NCBI GenBank assembly: GCA_014729455.1
Contig: WJJW01000306.1
Span: forward strand, 1 to 7,110
Direction of reading: 5' to 3'
Length of the DNA: 7,110 nucleotides
Source: Candidatus Eiseniibacteriota bacterium
Lineage (GTDB): Bacteria; Eisenbacteria; RBG-16-71-46; CAIMUX01; VGJL01
Part shown: positions 5,581 to 7,110 of the stretch, piece by piece
Numbering within the stretch: the stretch's first letter is position 1
How the letters are laid out: each line of letters starts with the position of its first letter
The notes under the pieces: generated by a model
What the model saw: only the letters and a program-made list of their open reading frames with translations
Databases searched by the model: none
Told to the model about the DNA's origin: nothing
Program-made: the position numbers and the translations under genes

Positions 5581-6669
5581 ATGATCGTCTGGATGCGCAG
5601 GGACCATACCGAAGACCAGCTCGCCGAGGTGCTCCGTCGGATCGAGGAGGGGGGCTGCCGCGCCGACGTCAGCAAGGGGACCGAGCGGACGGTCGTCGGC
5701 CTCATCGGCGACACGAAGCGGGTCGACGAGAACCGGTTCCTGGAGCTTCCCTGGGTCGAGCGGGCGGTCCGGATCAGCCGGCCGTACAAGCTGGTCAGCC
5801 GCGAGTACCATCCCCGGACGAGACGGATCGAGATCGGCTCCTGCGTGCTCGGAGACGGGTCCGTGACGATCATGGCCGGACCCTGCTCCGTCGAGGGGAT
5901 CGAGCAGCTCCTCCCGCTCGCCGAGGCGACCCGTGCGGCGGGCGGACAGATCCTCCGGGGCGGAGCGTACAAACCGCGCACCTCCCCGTATTCGTTCCAG
6001 GGGCTCGGCCGCGAAGGGCTGCGTTGCCTCGCCGAGGCGCGCGAGCGGACCGGGATGCCGATCGTCACCGAGGCGACCGGGGCGCACCATCATCTCGGCC
6101 CGGACGGCGCGCGCGAGGAGGAGACCGTGCTCGACCAGGTGATCGCGCAGACCGACATCCTCCAGATCGGCGCGCGGAACATGAAGGCATACGGGTTCCT
6201 CGAGGAGGTCGCGCTGCGCACGCGGGAGCGGGAGCTGCCGATCCTGCTGAAGCGGGGGGAGGCGGCGACGCTGGAGGAGTTCCTGCTCGCCGCGGAGTAC
6301 CTGGTGCACAACGGCAATCCGAACGTGATCCTCTGCCTCCGCGGCCATCGCGGCGGGGAGTCGGGACGCTTCCTGCGCTACACCCCCGACCTCGGAGCGA
6401 TCCCGGTGCTGAAGACCGAGTCGAACCTCCCGGTCGTCTTCGATCCCTCGCACGCGACCGGGGACCGGCGCTACGTCCGATCGGTGGCGCTCGCGGCGGT
6501 GGCGGCGGGCGCGGACGGACTGCTGATCGAGACGCACCTCGACCCGGAGCGCGCCTGGACGGACGGGCAGGAATGCGTCACGCCCGACACCTTGCGCGAG
6601 ATCGTCGAGGAGGCCCGCAAGATCGAGACGATCCGCTCCCCGGAACTGCTCGGCCCGACTTCGGGCTAG
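5581..6669 (+). CDS. aroF: 3-deoxy-7-phosphoheptulonate (DAHP) synthase, type I-beta with regulatory domain
   Basis: A 362-residue protein condensing phosphoenolpyruvate and erythrose-4-phosphate, the first step of the shikimate pathway. Residues about 1-75 (MIVWMRRDHTEDQLAEVLRR to about LVSREY) form the ferredoxin-like N-terminal domain that gives Tyr/Phe feedback control in the Thermotoga enzyme. The catalytic barrel follows: IMAGPCSVEG (97-106), KPRTSPYSFQGLG (131-143), IVTEATG (161-167), LQIGARNM (194-201), ILLKRG (221-226), FDPSH (287-291), LIETH (315-319) and AWTDGQ (325-330). Predicted metal ligands Cys102, His291, Glu317 and Asp328 are all present. Compared with the Thermotoga protein (from memory) it has about 13 extra residues after VTE, rich in His and acidic residues (168-180), plus smaller insertions. 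The usual C-E-R-G is C-L-R-G at 252-255. No chorismate mutase domain is attached. The ATG at 5581 has AGGAGG six bases upstream; upstream in-frame codons look non-coding. Its TAG overlaps the TAG of the convergent kinase gene. Confidence 0.95.
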   Translation: MIVWMRRDHTEDQLAEVLRRIEEGGCRADVSKGTERTVVGLIGDTKRVDENRFLELPWVERAVRISRPYKLVSREYHPRTRRIEIGSCVLGDGSVTIMAGPCSVEGIEQLLPLAEATRAAGGQILRGGAYKPRTSPYSFQGLGREGLRCLAEARERTGMPIVTEATGAHHHLGPDGAREEETVLDQVIAQTDILQIGARNMKAYGFLEEVALRTRERELPILLKRGEAATLEEFLLAAEYLVHNGNPNVILCLRGHRGGESGRFLRYTPDLGAIPVLKTESNLPVVFDPSHATGDRRYVRSVALAAVAAGADGLLIETHLDPERAWTDGQECVTPDTLREIVEEARKIETIRSPELLGPTSG

Positions 6670-7110
6670 GAAGCGAGATCGTAGAGCAGCCGGAAGTAGT
6701 CGCGCCGGTCGCGATCCGCGGTCACGCCGTAGGCGGCGAGGAACCGCTCCTCCCAACCCGGACCGAGGTTCCAGTCGAGGCTCCAGGTCGCGACGGCCAG
6801 ATCCCACCAGCGATCCGCCAGGGCCAGCTCCCCGAGATCGACGTATCCGGTGACCCCGTGATCGTCGAGCAGGAAGTTCGGGAGGCAGGAGTCGCCGTGG
6901 CAGAGCACGATGTCCTCTCTCGATGGTCGCCGCTCTTGCAGTTCCGCCAATGCCTGCTCCGGAGTCAGATTCCGGTGCTCGGGGTGGAAATGGCGCGCGG
7001 GATCGACGCGTCCGACCTCGACCCGATCGCGGACGTGGGCGAGCGCGGCGTCGAGGCGGAAATCGAAGGGGCAGTCCGCGGCGGGCGTCTCGTGGAACGC
7101 GCGCAGCCCG
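6666..7110 (-). CDS. Aminoglycoside 3'-phosphotransferase-like kinase, partial (5' end beyond right edge)
   Basis: The last 147 codons of an APH-family kinase; the frame stays open to the right edge and the stop is TAG at 6668-6666. The Brenner motif VLCHGDSCLPN carries the catalytic Asp and the Mg-binding Asn, and GYVDLGELALADRWWDLAVA holds the second Mg-binding Asp (D-L-G). The stretch before it (ADCPFDFRLDAALAHVRDRV) and the end (WEERFLAAYGV to DYFRLLYDLAS) align closely, from memory, with APH(3')-II, including its T-C-P-F-D and F-Y-R-L-L-D-E-F-F segments. So it is closer to APH(3') than to generic choline or hydroxyurea kinases. By family it would phosphorylate the 3'-OH of kanamycin/neomycin-type drugs using ATP in the cytoplasm; the natural substrate here is unknown. 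The C-terminus ends L-A-S rather than the F-F of the resistance enzymes. No mobile element adjoins it, so it looks like a resident chromosomal gene. Confidence 0.88.
   Translation of the reverse strand, partial: GLRAFHETPAADCPFDFRLDAALAHVRDRVEVGRVDPARHFHPEHRNLTPEQALAELQERRPSREDIVLCHGDSCLPNFLLDDHGVTGYVDLGELALADRWWDLAVATWSLDWNLGPGWEERFLAAYGVTADRDRRDYFRLLYDLAS

Noticed and set aside
4440..6068. Minus-strand open frame of 542 codons across recO and the pyr leader in another frame
   Set aside because: It conflicts with recO, whose OB-fold and zinc-finger motifs are clear, and its translation is Pro/Arg/Gly-rich without domains.
5440..6807. Long minus-strand open frame of 455 codons opposite the DAHP synthase
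   Set aside because: The plus strand carries an unmistakable DAHP synthase; the antisense product is Arg/Leu-rich without recognisable domains. Its tail starting at ATG 5538 overlaps the recO start but has no ribosome binding site.

Overview
This is a GC-rich bacterial chromosome segment with tightly packed housekeeping genes. It probably comes from an uncultured or environmental lineage. One clue to its placement is the lipoprotein at the left edge, whose mature N-terminus (C-A-Y-F-N-T-F-F-x-A-K-K) resembles TPR lipoproteins I associate with FCB-group phyla such as Gemmatimonadota or Eisenbacteria-like lineages. This placement is from memory and weak. No transposase, integrase, tRNA, rRNA or CRISPR repeat was seen.

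Layout from right to left on the minus strand: recO (4676-5452), then a 232-base leader, then an overlapping pyrimidine operon pyrR (3886-4443), pyrB (2924-3889) and a pyrC-type dihydroorotase (1611-2927). A TPR lipoprotein gene follows 44 bases after pyrC and runs off the left edge (1-1566). pyrR/pyrB and pyrB/pyrC both overlap by ATGA, so translation is probably coupled. On the plus strand, divergent from recO, lies a Thermotoga-type DAHP synthase (5581-6669). It converges on an aminoglycoside 3'-phosphotransferase-like gene on the minus strand (6666-7110, cut by the right edge), and the two genes share one CTAG as their stop codons.

The pyr leader is the richest regulatory piece. In transcript order it holds a stem-loop (4601-4571) that may be the PyrR site, a Shine-Dalgarno sequence, a possible 27-codon leader peptide (4546-4463), a strong GC hairpin (4524-4502) and a terminator-like hairpin with a U5 tract (4496-4468), followed by the pyrR ribosome binding site. 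The leader peptide ORF crosses the terminator and stops just after its U tract. One strand of the terminator stem can also pair with an upstream segment or with the pyrR ribosome binding site. This suggests attenuation coupled to leader translation, in the manner proposed for Thermus pyr genes, rather than the plain Bacillus antiterminator scheme.

Three protein-level oddities stand out. The dihydroorotase lacks the first His of its HxH metal motif (Arg69 instead). The lipoprotein gene has no ATG, GTG or TTG before its signal peptide, but has an ATC placed correctly behind a Shine-Dalgarno sequence. The DAHP synthase keeps all metal ligands but carries about 19 extra residues compared with the Thermotoga enzyme, including a His-rich loop. 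Nothing here is clearly a wholly new system.
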